Source: Niabella sp. | GTDB taxonomy: Bacteria; Bacteroidota; Bacteroidia; Chitinophagales; Chitinophagaceae | Direction: 5' to 3' | Length of the DNA: 64,000 nt | Assembly (NCBI RefSeq): GCF_030150205.1 | Contig: NZ_JASLGT010000001.1 | Location: forward strand, 1-64,000 | Shown here: piece after piece, positions 1-9,700 of the stretch | How positions within the stretch are numbered: the first letter of the stretch is position 1 | Layout of the letters: each line of letters opens with the position of its first letter | Made by a program: the position numbers and the translations under genes | The notes under the pieces: generated by a model | What the model was told of the DNA's origin: nothing | Databases searched by the model: none | The model's input: the letters and a program-made list of their open reading frames with translations, nothing else

Positions 1-1
1 G

Positions 2-139
2 ATTCCGCTGATTCCGGTACAGCAACAGGCAACAGGTCTTAAAGCTGTACAAAAGCCCCAACCGGTTGCCCGGCTTTTTCACAAACAAAAGGGCAGGCGG
101 TGGGCGAAAGCAAAGCAGGTGATGAAGCGGGCGGTGTAG
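2..139 (+). CDS. 3' end of an unidentified ORF (partial, enters from the left edge)
   Basis: Frame 2 is open from the window edge to a TAG at 137-139 and gives 45 residues ending in a basic tail (KAKQVMKRAV). There is no start in the window and I do not recognise the sequence. It lies directly before the tandem-repeat block, as the end of a real gene would. A chance open frame of this length is possible, so the call is weak. Confidence 0.3.
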   Translation: MPLIPVQQQATGLKAVQKPQPVARLFHKQKGRRWAKAKQVMKRAV

Positions 140-200
140 AGGAGGTGGTGCTAAAGTGACTGGAGCAACTTGTGGGACATAGCGCGATATTCAAGCTTAG

Positions 201-720
201 TGCAGCTTAGTGGCGAACATCCGACCCGCTGCGTCCCAGCCCCTTTGCGTCGTTGCGTGAAACAGGAACCACTAAGACTGGAAGACACAAAGACACACAA
301 AGAAGGACTTGACCTTCGTGGCGAAAACCAGACCCGTTGCGCTCTTGCCCCTTTGCGTGAAACAGGAACCGCTAAGACCGGAAGACACAAAGAAACACAA
401 AGAAGGATTTAACCTTCTTGGCGAAAACCAGACCCGCTGCGCCCTTGCCCCTTTGTGTGAAACAGGAACCACTAACACCGGAAGACACAAAGAAACACAA
501 AGAAGGATTTAACCTTCGTGGCGAAAACCAGACCCGTTGCGCTCTTGCCCCTTTGCGTGAAACAGGAACCACTAAGACCGGAAGACACAAAGAAACACAA
601 AGAAGGATTTAACCTTCTTGGCGAAAACCAGACGCGCTGCGCCCTTGCCCCTTTGCGTGAAACAGGAACCACTAACACCGGAAGACACAAACACAAAGAG
701 GCACTTAACCTTTGTGGATC
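201..720. repeat. Tandem repeat, exact 100-bp period, with a 200-bp higher-order pattern
   Basis: The string AACAGGAACC starts at 261, 361, 461, 561 and 661, so the period is exactly 100 bp over five starts. A degenerate copy lies before it at about 205-260. Variants alternate: copies with CCTTCGTGGCG and GTTGCGCTC (about 301 and 501) alternate with copies carrying CCTTCTTGGCG and GCTGCGCCC (about 401 and 601), which points to a later 200-bp duplication. No unique spacers separate the units, so it is not CRISPR. Open frames run through on both strands only because the repeat lacks stops; the period is not a multiple of three. Confidence 0.95.
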
Positions 721-762
721 TTGGTGCCTTGGTGCTTTGTAGCCAAACTTCCGGACCTTGCT

Positions 763-1605
763 TTATTTTTTTTGATAAACCCGCACATAATCGACCAGGT
801 ACCTGCTGGGGAACCTGGTCCCCGCCGGATCACCGCCATTATCGCCACCGATGGCCAGATCCAGGAGAATATAATGCGGTTGCCGGAACGGATTGAATCC
901 ATCCGGGTTTGTAAGCTGATCAAGTGGTACCTGGTTCAGCAACAGGTCATCTACATACAACTTTATTTCCTTTTCATCCCAGTCCATCCGCCAGGTATGA
1001 AATTTATCCGCCCAGTTTTTACCGAATTCGGTAACGGGTTTCTTTACAGTAAACCATTTAGCCTTGTGCCGCTCATTGGTACCGGAGGCAATATTGGCCA
1101 GCAGGGTTCCCCGGTAATATTCCATAATATCAATTTCACCATTTGAAGGCCATTCCCGTTTTACTCCCAGGGTCCAGAATGCCGGCCAAAGCCCATTATC
1201 GGTTTTAATCTTTGCCCGCATCACAAAACGTCCGTATTGCCAGGTTTTACGCCCCCGGGTATTGATACTGGCAGAAGTATACTGTATATACTTCCGTTGT
1301 TGCCTCCATTCCACAGCACGGTCATTGTAACGCGGGTTGGGTTTTGTTTCCCGCCGGGCTTCAATAACCAGGTAGCCGTTTGCACACCAGGCATTTTCGG
1401 GCTGGTACCATTGTAATTCATGGTTCCGCTCAAACCCTTTTTCAAAATTCCAGACAGCCGTATCCACCATCCCCGGACGGTTAAACTCATCGGCCCAAAC
1501 CAACCGGTATCCCTCCTCCTTTAATTGTCGCACGGAGCTGCAAGCCCCCAGCAACACCAGGCATCCCATCAGTAAGGCATACCGGCCACTGCAAAATTGT
1601 TTCAT
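763..1605 (-). CDS. Glycoside hydrolase family 16 lipoprotein (beta-glucanase/laminarinase type)
   Basis: 280 aa. A lipoprotein signal ends in LLGAC (Cys22), so the enzyme is probably anchored in an envelope membrane. The GH16 catalytic signature ExDxxE is intact as GEIDIME (Glu157 nucleophile, Asp159, Glu162 acid/base). It is preceded by WPAFWTLG, a typical GH16 substrate-cleft strand. The C-terminus ends with the usual YLVDYVRVYQ strand. GH16 enzymes with this signature cleave beta-1,3 or beta-1,3/1,4 glucans or galactans; the exact substrate cannot be read from sequence. It lies on the same strand as the sulfatase/SusCD locus but is separated from it by the plus-strand peroxidase, so co-regulation is uncertain. 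No extra carbohydrate-binding module is present. Confidence 0.93.
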   Translation of the reverse strand: MKQFCSGRYALLMGCLVLLGACSSVRQLKEEGYRLVWADEFNRPGMVDTAVWNFEKGFERNHELQWYQPENAWCANGYLVIEARRETKPNPRYNDRAVEWRQQRKYIQYTSASINTRGRKTWQYGRFVMRAKIKTDNGLWPAFWTLGVKREWPSNGEIDIMEYYRGTLLANIASGTNERHKAKWFTVKKPVTEFGKNWADKFHTWRMDWDEKEIKLYVDDLLLNQVPLDQLTNPDGFNPFRQPHYILLDLAIGGDNGGDPAGTRFPSRYLVDYVRVYQKK

Positions 1606-1724
1606 GATCTGTATTTGAATATGTATAGCTTCGTTAGTACCTGCTGCAATATAGTAAACTCAGGGCAAAGCCCGTAACGGTTTGCTTCAATAGCTACTAC
1701 AACATTGAACCAGCAGCCCCGTTC

Positions 1725-1934
1725 CTAGTCTTTGGTAAGCGCGGTTCCTTTATGCGCAGCAATATGATCCGTCTTGCTGCTTTTGATCTCGTACTGGGGG
1801 TCTGCATCGGTGGCATGATGGGTATATCCCTTGTACTGAAAATCGGTTGTATGCACTTTAATGATAGTACCCGAAACCCTGCCGGCCTCTGAGTTCCAGC
1901 TTACCTTGTCGCCTACCTTAAATGTTGTTTTCAT
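1725..1934 (-). CDS. Small DUF2945 (hypervirulence-associated TUDOR-like) protein
   Basis: 69 aa starting at the ATG at 1934 (MKTTFKVGDKVSW). The open frame continues upstream, but that part has no family resemblance. The order VGDKVSWNSEAG, then GTIIKVHTTDFQYKG, then a conserved AxDADPQYEIKS block matches the DUF2945 family of small beta-barrel proteins. The final IAAHKGTAL segment is also typical. The molecular role of the family is poorly known. It stands alone between GH16 and the divergent peroxidase. Confidence 0.85.
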   Translation of the reverse strand: MKTTFKVGDKVSWNSEAGRVSGTIIKVHTTDFQYKGYTHHATDADPQYEIKSSKTDHIAAHKGTALTKD

Positions 1935-2129
1935 AACTGTTTTTTTTGCGGGACCTGTTATGGCTTTGAAGGTGGTCTTCAACCGGATGCTGCTGATCCC
2001 GGATAAAAGAAACAGCTCCGTTGCAGTTTTTGACCCCTGATAGCCTATTACAAAAATAATACCGCCGGCCGGCATATGTGCAAACCCTGTTACCCAACGC
2101 GGACCTGCCGCCGATCCGTTTCATGAAAT

Positions 2130-2162
2130 TTTGTAAAATCGGTAAAAGATTCTTTATATTTC
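2130..2162 (+). promoter_or_regulatory. Bacteroidota-type promoter for the DyP peroxidase
   Basis: TTTG at 2130-2133, a 21-nt spacer, then TATATTTC at 2155-2162 (consensus TAnnTTTG, one mismatch). The ATG is 18 nt further on. This fits the Bacteroidota primary sigma consensus TTTG-N19/21-TAnnTTTG. Confidence 0.55.
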
Positions 2163-2180
2163 AGGCACAAAAACATTCAG

Positions 2181-3137
2181 ATGAAGGGAGCTACATATCC
2201 ATGCCAAAACGTAACCGATTATCCCAATAACAATACCATATTCGCTGTGTGGAAATTTAAGAAGGTACCGGGTATCCCCGCCGCTTTTGAACGGCTTTGC
2301 GCACTGGTGGATAACCTCAATCACTCGTTTACCATACGGGTTCCTTCCGGGCGTGCCAGCTGCGTAATGGGTATTGGACATGATGCCTGGTTACAACTTG
2401 GTTTGCCCACCCCCCTGCCCAAAGAGCTGAAACCCTTTGATGCCATTACCGGCGCTAAGCATACGGCAGTGAGCACGCCGGCAGATCTGCATTTTCATTT
2501 GCGCGGACCGGATATGGCCGTTTGTTTTGATATGCAGATTGCGATTACCGAGGTATTGGCCCCTGTGGCCGATTGCCTGGAAGAGATACATGGTTTCCGC
2601 TATTGGGATGGGCGCTCCATTCTTGGATTTGTAGATGGTACAGAAAACCCTGTTGGAGCCGAACGGCAGCAGTTTGCCATCGTTGGCGATGAAGACCCCG
2701 CCTACAAGGGAGGCAGTTATCTTTTTGTACAAAAATACCTGCACCAGATGGAGGCCTGGACCCGGCTGCCGGTGGAGGAACAGGAAAAAGTGATCGGCCG
2801 TTATAAAGGCAGTGATATTGAAATGCCGGATGCGGTGAAACCGGATAATTCGCACAGTGCCCTGGCCAGCCTTGAAGATGAACAGGGCAACGACCTGAAG
2901 ATCGTAAGAGATAATATGCCTTTTGGCAATCCTTCAAAAAAAGAAATCGGCACCTATTTTATTGCCTACGCCAATACCTTTAGCACCACCCGGAAAATGC
3001 TGGAGCGGATGTTTATCGGCGTGCCGGTGGGCAATTATGACCGGATCCTGGATTTTAGCACCGCCACTACCGGAAGTCTTTTCTTTGTGCCTACGATGGA
3101 CCTGCTGGATCAGTATTCCGCGGGAGATGCTTCGTAG
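2181..3137 (+). CDS. DyP-type heme peroxidase (YfeX-like)
   Basis: 318 aa, a normal length for the compact bacterial DyP class. The family signature GxxDG is present as GFVDGTENP, with catalytic Asp152. The probable proximal heme ligand is His225 (DNSHSAL), and the distal Arg is probably Arg243 (IVRDNMPFG). No signal peptide or Tat motif is seen, so it is probably cytoplasmic; some relatives are packed into encapsulins, but no encapsulin gene is nearby. It has its own promoter and is flanked by minus-strand genes, so it is a single-gene unit. Physiological substrate unknown; YfeX-like enzymes oxidise porphyrinogens and dyes. Confidence 0.93.
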   Translation: MKGATYPCQNVTDYPNNNTIFAVWKFKKVPGIPAAFERLCALVDNLNHSFTIRVPSGRASCVMGIGHDAWLQLGLPTPLPKELKPFDAITGAKHTAVSTPADLHFHLRGPDMAVCFDMQIAITEVLAPVADCLEEIHGFRYWDGRSILGFVDGTENPVGAERQQFAIVGDEDPAYKGGSYLFVQKYLHQMEAWTRLPVEEQEKVIGRYKGSDIEMPDAVKPDNSHSALASLEDEQGNDLKIVRDNMPFGNPSKKEIGTYFIAYANTFSTTRKMLERMFIGVPVGNYDRILDFSTATTGSLFFVPTMDLLDQYSAGDAS

Positions 3138-3178
3138 TGGATCAGGGTAATAGGTCCAGTCTCGAAAGAAAGATCGCC

Positions 3179-3289
3179 GTCACCCCGACCATGACGGAGG
3201 GGTCTCTACGGAATTTTCCATATCTGATTTTTTAAACCTGTCCACGAAGTATGATTACGTAAAGATTTCTCCGCTACGGTCGAATTGAC
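3179..3289. repeat. MITE-like intergenic element with imperfect 29-bp inverted ends
   Basis: The left end (3179-3207, starting GTCACCCCGACC) is an imperfect reverse complement of the right end (3261-3289, ending CGGTCGAATTGAC). Both share the skeleton GTCAnnnCGACCnTnnCGGAGnnnTCT. About 50 bp lie between the arms. It sits between convergent genes (DyP and sulfatase). The motif resembles dispersed non-coding repeats common in Bacteroidota genomes. No coding capacity. Confidence 0.6.
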
Positions 3290-3332
3290 GGTGGGTTTGC
3301 TACGCAAAAGGCCGAAAGGATGAAGGTTTGGA

Positions 3333-4916
3333 TTAGCGAACGGGCACAATATTTTTCTCATCACTAAACCATCCATTATTCAAGTCGCCGTCGCATTTTT
3401 TTAACAGCTCCTGCTGCAGCCATTTTAATTTTTCAGGATACGTTGCTGAAAGTTCCTTTTCCTCCCTTTGGTCATCCGGTAAATGGTACAACTGGAAGAT
3501 CTTCTTTGGTGCATAATAACGCAGCTTCCATCCATCGTTCGTTACCAGGGCCGGCCCCATAAAGGATGCAAATGCAATGGATGCATGCTGCGGCTTATTG
3601 CGGGAGGCTTGTTGCTGTAACACGGGCAGATACGAGATCCCATCTTTTTGGTCTGCCACAGGAACCTGCAAAAGATCTGCGATGGTAGACAGAAAATCAT
3701 AATTGGTCACCAGCCCCGTTACTTTTCCTTTTTGAAACCGGGAAGGCCAGTATACAAACAGCGGCACTTTTACGCCGCCATTCCAGTTGCTGCGCTTTAA
3801 ACCGGCCATGCCGTGGTTGCCGTCAAAAACATCCCCTCCTATACCGCTGTAAAATTTATCGGTAACATCATTATACAGTTTCCCGGTTTCCATATTCCGG
3901 TAGGGTTTTTCCACCCGGCCTTTGTACGCATAGTACAGCTCATGACCGTTATCGGAAGAAAAAACGATCATGGTTTTTTCAAATATCCCCAGCCGCTTCA
4001 GCTCGCTTATAATTACTGCAATATCATCATCCAGCCGTTTCACCATGGAAGCATACACTTTTTCGATACTGGTCAGTGAATCATTAAATGCCAGTTCGGG
4101 ATGAATGGCTGGTATGGCCGCCGGCCCATGCGGCAGCTGGGTAGGATGATACAAAAAAAAAGGTTTGTCTTTATTCGCTTTTATAAAGGCCAGCATTTTT
4201 TGAAGAAACAGGTCCTGTGAATAAACCTGTTTCCCGTTCATATTCCAACGCTCCTGCTCCTGTAAGCTATCCGAACCCCACTCACCTGTTTTGGCTGCGT
4301 CCGGATGCGTATTACCGGGAATGGCAATGCGCCGGCCATTCTCATGCAGGAACATCGGGTAAAAACCATGGCACTGAATGTGATCATAATACCCGTAGTA
4401 ATAATCCCAGCCATGATTTTTTAACTGCCGGTCTGTGGTGGTAAATCCCCAATCCAGCTTCCCTACCTCGCCGGTTACATAGCCTGCTTTTTTAAACACC
4501 TGGGGCAGGAACAACACTTCCGGTTCTTTTCCAATGGCGGCATTCACTTTTTCCTGCACCTGCGCATCCGTCAGCAGACCGGTAGCTGTCTTTGTATAAA
4601 TACCTCCCCCTGTAAGCACATATTTCCCCCTGCGGCAATCACTGTACCCGGTAAGAAAGGTAGCACGGGATGGCGCACAATAGGCACTGGAATACGCATT
4701 TTCAAATACCACTCCATCACGGGCCAGCCGGTCGATATTGGGGGTTGAAAAAAAACGCTGCCCGTAATAGGATAGCATCCCGGCGCCCATATCATCTGCC
4801 AGAATATAGATCACATTGGGTTTTTCTGCAACAGGTGCTTTCTTTTGCGCCGGTGCAACAAAACCGGAAAAGAGGGTCACCGCTAAAAGTGCCCGTTTTA
4901 AAAAATCAGTTTTCAT
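3333..4916 (-). CDS. S1-family (formylglycine) sulfatase, exported
   Basis: About 527 aa. The start is set at the ATG at 4916 because it overlaps the susD stop as TAATG, a coupling signal; an ATG two codons upstream (4922) is also possible. A signal peptide precedes the mature domain. The N-terminal metal site VIYILADDMG and the maturation motif CAPSR (in YCAPSRATFLTG, Cys about residue 80) are both intact, so the Cys can be converted to formylglycine. SSDNGHE further on supplies other active-site ligands. These enzymes remove sulfate from glycans. Last gene after SusC and SusD under an ECF/FecR pair, so it probably desulfates the glycan imported by that pair. No sulfatase-maturating enzyme is in the window. 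Confidence 0.95.
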   Translation of the reverse strand: MKTDFLKRALLAVTLFSGFVAPAQKKAPVAEKPNVIYILADDMGAGMLSYYGQRFFSTPNIDRLARDGVVFENAYSSAYCAPSRATFLTGYSDCRRGKYVLTGGGIYTKTATGLLTDAQVQEKVNAAIGKEPEVLFLPQVFKKAGYVTGEVGKLDWGFTTTDRQLKNHGWDYYYGYYDHIQCHGFYPMFLHENGRRIAIPGNTHPDAAKTGEWGSDSLQEQERWNMNGKQVYSQDLFLQKMLAFIKANKDKPFFLYHPTQLPHGPAAIPAIHPELAFNDSLTSIEKVYASMVKRLDDDIAVIISELKRLGIFEKTMIVFSSDNGHELYYAYKGRVEKPYRNMETGKLYNDVTDKFYSGIGGDVFDGNHGMAGLKRSNWNGGVKVPLFVYWPSRFQKGKVTGLVTNYDFLSTIADLLQVPVADQKDGISYLPVLQQQASRNKPQHASIAFASFMGPALVTNDGWKLRYYAPKKIFQLYHLPDDQREEKELSATYPEKLKWLQQELLKKCDGDLNNGWFSDEKNIVPVR

Positions 4917-6742
4917 TACCATCCGGGATTTTGTTCAATATTCGGGTTCAGGGAGATCTGTGTAGTGGGAATGGGGTACAAATAATATTTATCCAGCCAT
5001 CCCTTTCCCGCAGCTACCGGGTCATCCCAGGCATAACAGCGGCCCGCATCTTTACCGGTAGCGATTAATTTCAGCGAAGACGGCAACCCATTTTGCCAGT
5101 TGGCAGGCAGCCTTGCCCCCAGCGGTTGCTGGTTTACAAAATAAGCAGCCTTCTTCCAGCGCCGTACATCATGAAAGCTGAAACCTTCTCCCATGAGCTC
5201 TACCATCCGCTCCCGGCGGATCTCCCACAACAGCGGTGCCACCGAAGGATCACGGGACGGATCAAATGCCGCATCGATCGTTGCCACCTGCATAGGAGCC
5301 ACTTTCGCCCGCGCCCGCAGCTTGTTGATGGTAAGATCAGCAACCTGCTGATCAAATTGTCCCAGCTCATACATAGCTTCCGCATAGTTTAACATCGTTT
5401 CTTCTATATGAAACAATGGCACGTCGGTCGTAGAAAAATTGGCACCGCCGGTTACATTGGTGCCGGTATTGTAAAACATATAAAAATAATACCCGGTGTT
5501 ACAGGATACCGGTGCCTGGTTAATCGTAGCACCCTGTATATTGGGCGAATTCAGGATCACGAAGGGCTGCCAGCTCAATACCGGAAAATTACGCAGTCCC
5601 GATTTATCCAGGTTATTCATAGTGTCGATATATTCCCGGTCCCTGGGATCCGCCGTATAGGACCAGGTAGTGCCATTGAGCGGTCCACTCACTTTATAAG
5701 GAGGAATCACACGGTAGTACAGCCGGAGGTCGCGGTTGCGGAACTCATCGTTCATATTGGCATCGCCCTGGTACTGCGGACTGTTATAGATCGTTTTCCC
5801 ATCGCGGCAGAGATAACGCTCCAATGTGCGTGCATGCATTTCCGTTTTCTGACTGCCGCCCCGCTCAAAGCGCGAAAACGGCTGCATCAGTATATTGGCC
5901 ACATACTCCTTATACAAAAAAACACCCGGCACCGATTTCAATTCTTCTGAAGACCATAGTGCCTGGTAGGCCGGTGCGATGGTGGTGTTTGCATCGATCA
6001 GTAATTTTGATACCCTTTTACATTCCTGCAGATAGGTATCGGAGCCGGCAAGACCATGATACTTCCGCCAGGTACCTTCAAACAATGCGAACCTCGATAA
6101 CAGCGCTCTTACCACGGTTTGGTTGATGGTATTGGTACCGGCGCCTTCACCCACCGTCTTGATATTATTTTCTGCAAACTGCAGGTCTCTTAAAATATTG
6201 GCAGCTACGGTGTCCCTTGCCGTACGGCCGCCATAGATCACGTTTACATCCGATTCGGTTACCACATGCTCCAGCCAGGGCACATCCCCAAAGCGGGCCA
6301 GCAGCTCCATATAGTGGTAGGATCTAAAAAACAATCCTACTGAACGCCAGTGCCGTTTATCCGCATCAGACATGGATGTTTGATCAATTTTATCCAGCAT
6401 GATATTTGTTTTCCGGATAAAAGAAAAGTCCCATCCCCCGGCGGTTTCCGGTGTAATCAGCTGCCACGCCCAGGGGTTGCGTGTTTTTGATTTATTTTGC
6501 AATAGGCCGCTTAGGAAATCGCCGTTGTACAAACATCCTTCCGCGTCACCGGTACTGATGTATTGCACATGGGTATTGCTTTCAAAAATATCATAGAGCG
6601 ACCAGGCGTAGGTTTTAAAATTATCATAGGTAATAAAAGCTGTCTGTTCCGTTAACTGGTCCTTCGGGTATTGGTCCAGGAAATTTTTTTGACAGGAAAA
6701 AAGCAAGGTTACTATAAAGATCGATATTGTAATTTTTTTCAT
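4916..6742 (-). CDS. SusD/RagB-family glycan-binding outer-membrane lipoprotein
   Basis: 608 aa. The lipoprotein signal ends LLFSC (Cys17), followed by the usual KNFLDQYPKDQLTEQTAF opening of SusD proteins. The middle has TPR-like helices, and the C-terminal RagB/SusD region includes LWEIRRERMVELMGEGFSFHDVRRW, a highly typical block. SusD proteins cap the SusC channel at the cell surface and bind the oligosaccharide. It starts 11 nt after susC and its stop overlaps the sulfatase start by one base, so the three genes form one translation-coupled unit. Confidence 0.96.
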   Translation of the reverse strand: MKKITISIFIVTLLFSCQKNFLDQYPKDQLTEQTAFITYDNFKTYAWSLYDIFESNTHVQYISTGDAEGCLYNGDFLSGLLQNKSKTRNPWAWQLITPETAGGWDFSFIRKTNIMLDKIDQTSMSDADKRHWRSVGLFFRSYHYMELLARFGDVPWLEHVVTESDVNVIYGGRTARDTVAANILRDLQFAENNIKTVGEGAGTNTINQTVVRALLSRFALFEGTWRKYHGLAGSDTYLQECKRVSKLLIDANTTIAPAYQALWSSEELKSVPGVFLYKEYVANILMQPFSRFERGGSQKTEMHARTLERYLCRDGKTIYNSPQYQGDANMNDEFRNRDLRLYYRVIPPYKVSGPLNGTTWSYTADPRDREYIDTMNNLDKSGLRNFPVLSWQPFVILNSPNIQGATINQAPVSCNTGYYFYMFYNTGTNVTGGANFSTTDVPLFHIEETMLNYAEAMYELGQFDQQVADLTINKLRARAKVAPMQVATIDAAFDPSRDPSVAPLLWEIRRERMVELMGEGFSFHDVRRWKKAAYFVNQQPLGARLPANWQNGLPSSLKLIATGKDAGRCYAWDDPVAAGKGWLDKYYLYPIPTTQISLNPNIEQNPGW

Positions 6743-6753
6743 TGCTGCAGATT

Positions 6754-9700
6754 TTATAAGTTCACATTCACGCCAAAGGAGTAGATCTTCGATTGCGGGT
6801 ATTGCCAGGAAAGCAACTCCGGATCCACTCCCGGTATCAGCCTGGAGAAGGTAAAGATATTTTCCCCGCTGATGAACAGCTTTGCCCCACGGATCGCTGC
6901 TCTTGACACCAGTGCCTGCGGCAGCGTATAGCTGAGGGTAATATTCTTTACACGCAGGTAGGCAGCGTTTTGCAGGAACTTTGTCTGGATCCGCTGGTTT
7001 GACCCCGTAGCCTCTCCGGCATCCGTATACAGGCGGGCGTAATACGCATCTTTATTGGAGGGCGTCCAATAATTGAGCTGGTAAGTGTAGAAGGTAGAGA
7101 ATTTACCGGCATGTGGAAACATCAGGTCGCCACCAATCCACACATCTCTTTTACCCACGCCCTGTAATATAAACGAAAGGTCGATATTCTTCCAACCCAG
7201 GAAGCCGTTCACCCCATAATTATATCGTGCCGTGTTATTACCGATGATCTTTCGATCTCCGGGATTTGCCAGGGTATTGGTGCCAACATTGATCTGGTTG
7301 GTACTGCTGGCATCGTCCATCAGGTTTTTATATTTCATATCGCCTTCTCGGGATAATACGCCCTGGATCGATACCACTCCATCTTTTAATGTGCCATTGG
7401 CATTAAAATCATCCGCCGTGTAAAAACCGTCGGACACATATCCCCATATATCGCCGATCTCCATTCCCTCGTAATAGTTACTATGCCCGTCTGCATAGTT
7501 ACCCAGCACTTTATTATCATTCCGGAACCGGGTGATGAAACTCCGGGCATCAAACAGGTTTAATCCCAGGCCGTATTTCCATTCACCGATCCGGTCGTTC
7601 CATTGCAGGTTGAATTCCCATCCTTCGGTTTTCAGATCGGCAGCGTTCTGTTGTGGCGCGGCGGCGCCCACCACCGCGGGAAAATCGAGCCCCGGTGCCA
7701 GCATGCCGATGGTATTGCGGCGGTACCAGTCGAAGGCGCCGGCCAACCGGTTATTCAACAATGCATAGTCTACACCAATATCCAATGTATTTACTTTTTC
7801 CCAGGTAAAATCCTTCCGGATCAACCCGGGACTATTGAGTGATACGGGCTGCGCACCATTGTAAATCCAGTTAGGTTTATAAGGGCTCATTACCGGGTAA
7901 AACTGGTAGTTGTCGATCGACTGGTTTCCCAGGGCTCCGTAGGATGCGCGCAATTTCAATGAGGTAATCACCGGCAGGAGCGGTTGCATAAATGCTTCCT
8001 TTGCGATATTCCATCCGGCAGACACAGAGGGAAAGAAGCCAAACCGGTGGCCGGGCGGAAACTTGGAACTGCCATCATAACGGCCATTGGCTTCAAACAG
8101 GTATTTATCCTTGTAGCTATAGTTCAACCGGTAAAACCCACCCTGCAGGGTATAATCCGAGAAACGGTCCTTTGCCTGTATCACCCCTGTACCACCGGAA
8201 ATCGACGGCAGTTCATTGCTGATCATGAAAAAATTCTTAGCCCACAGCCCATCCGCATTATTCTGTTCCTGGTTGTATCCCCCTGTAAATTTGAAAGTAT
8301 GTACCCCCATCGTCCGTTCATAGTTAAAATAGGCATTAATGGCCTTGTAAGACATATTATATTTATCCATGTAGTAGGTCGTAGATTGATCAGAAGGATC
8401 AATGGCATTTTCAACACCCCGTTGCATCCAGTAGAGGGTATTGTAATAATTGTCTTGCTGGAAACCAGACTCGTAGGTATATTCAAAAATGGCGTTGAAT
8501 CCCTTGAAAGGTGAAAGCTGGGTGTGTGAAAAGATACGGGTATTGCGATCGATCCAGGTTTCCGGAGCACTGTTTCGAATAATGGTAGCACCTGTATTTA
8601 CAGGGTATGGCGCGCCGTTAAAGGGCAGTGAATCGGCAGGGTAATACGAAGGCCGCTGTGTGTTCCACAATCCCTGCTCTCCGGCTTGTTTGGGCATGGT
8701 GCGTACTCCGTTGGCAAACTTAAAATCCAGTGAACTGGACAGCCACTTGGTAATATTGGCATTTACATAAGACGATACGGTAGTGCGCTTATAATGGTCC
8801 TTATCGGTGATCAGGATCCCGTTTTCACCCGTACTTCCCAGGGACACCCGGTAACTGATATTTTCTCCGCCGCCCAGTGCTGAAACATTATGAATTTGCT
8901 TAAACCCATAAGGCGCTAGCATACGCTCAAACTCATGATTGTCTTTCAAAAAATAGCGGTAGCCGCCGTCTTCTGTCCAGCCGGAGGCCGGGTACGTTGA
9001 CGGATCTTTGTTATAATCCACGATCAGGTCATACCATTTCGCAACATTCTGTCCGGACCAGTACGTAGTATAGCCCATATCTTTATACCCTTGTAGCGTT
9101 TGAAGGGGCGAAGCTTTTTCCGGAAGATTGGTCACCTTCTCAAAAGCAAAATTATTGCTATAACTGAGCTGTATTTTCTGGTTCTTTTTTCCCCGTTTGG
9201 TGGTAATAATGATCACACCAAAAGCCCCTCTTGCTCCGTAGATGGCAGCAGAGGATGCATCTTTTAATACAGATACCGTTTCAATATCTTCAGGATTGAT
9301 AAGATCCAGATTATTGGTCACTACGTTATCTACCAGGATCAGCGGACCACCCCCGTTTATGGAGGTCATGCCCCGGATATTGATCTTCTTCGAAGCGCCA
9401 GGGTTGGCACCGCCACTGATGGTAAGCCCCGGAATAGCTCCCTGCAAGGCCAGGGCCATATTGGTAACCGGCCGGTCGCCCAGTACTTTATCCATTTGTA
9501 CGGAGGCCACTGCACCGGTCATATTCAGGCGCTTTTGTGAACCATAGCCCACCACCACTACTTCATCCATACGTCCCTCCAGGGCGGTAAGCGTTACCTC
9601 GATCATTGTTTGACTTCCCACAACAACCTCCCTGGGCATATAGCCGATCCGTGAAAAAACAAGCAGATCGCCCGTATGTACTTCCAAAGTAAAAAGACCA

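Noticed and set aside
201..720. CRISPR array
   Set aside because: The whole 100-bp unit is repeated with no unique spacers, the unit is too long for a CRISPR repeat, and no cas gene is nearby.
151..896. Overlapping open frames of 64-92 codons on both strands
   Set aside because: They are created by the stop-poor 100-bp tandem repeat. The same peptide recurs in shifted frames on both strands, and no start context, domain or codon bias supports coding.
763..3137. Grouping GH16, DUF2945 and the peroxidase into the sulfatase locus
   Set aside because: The peroxidase is on the opposite strand and a MITE-like element separates it from the sulfatase, so a shared transcript is not supported.
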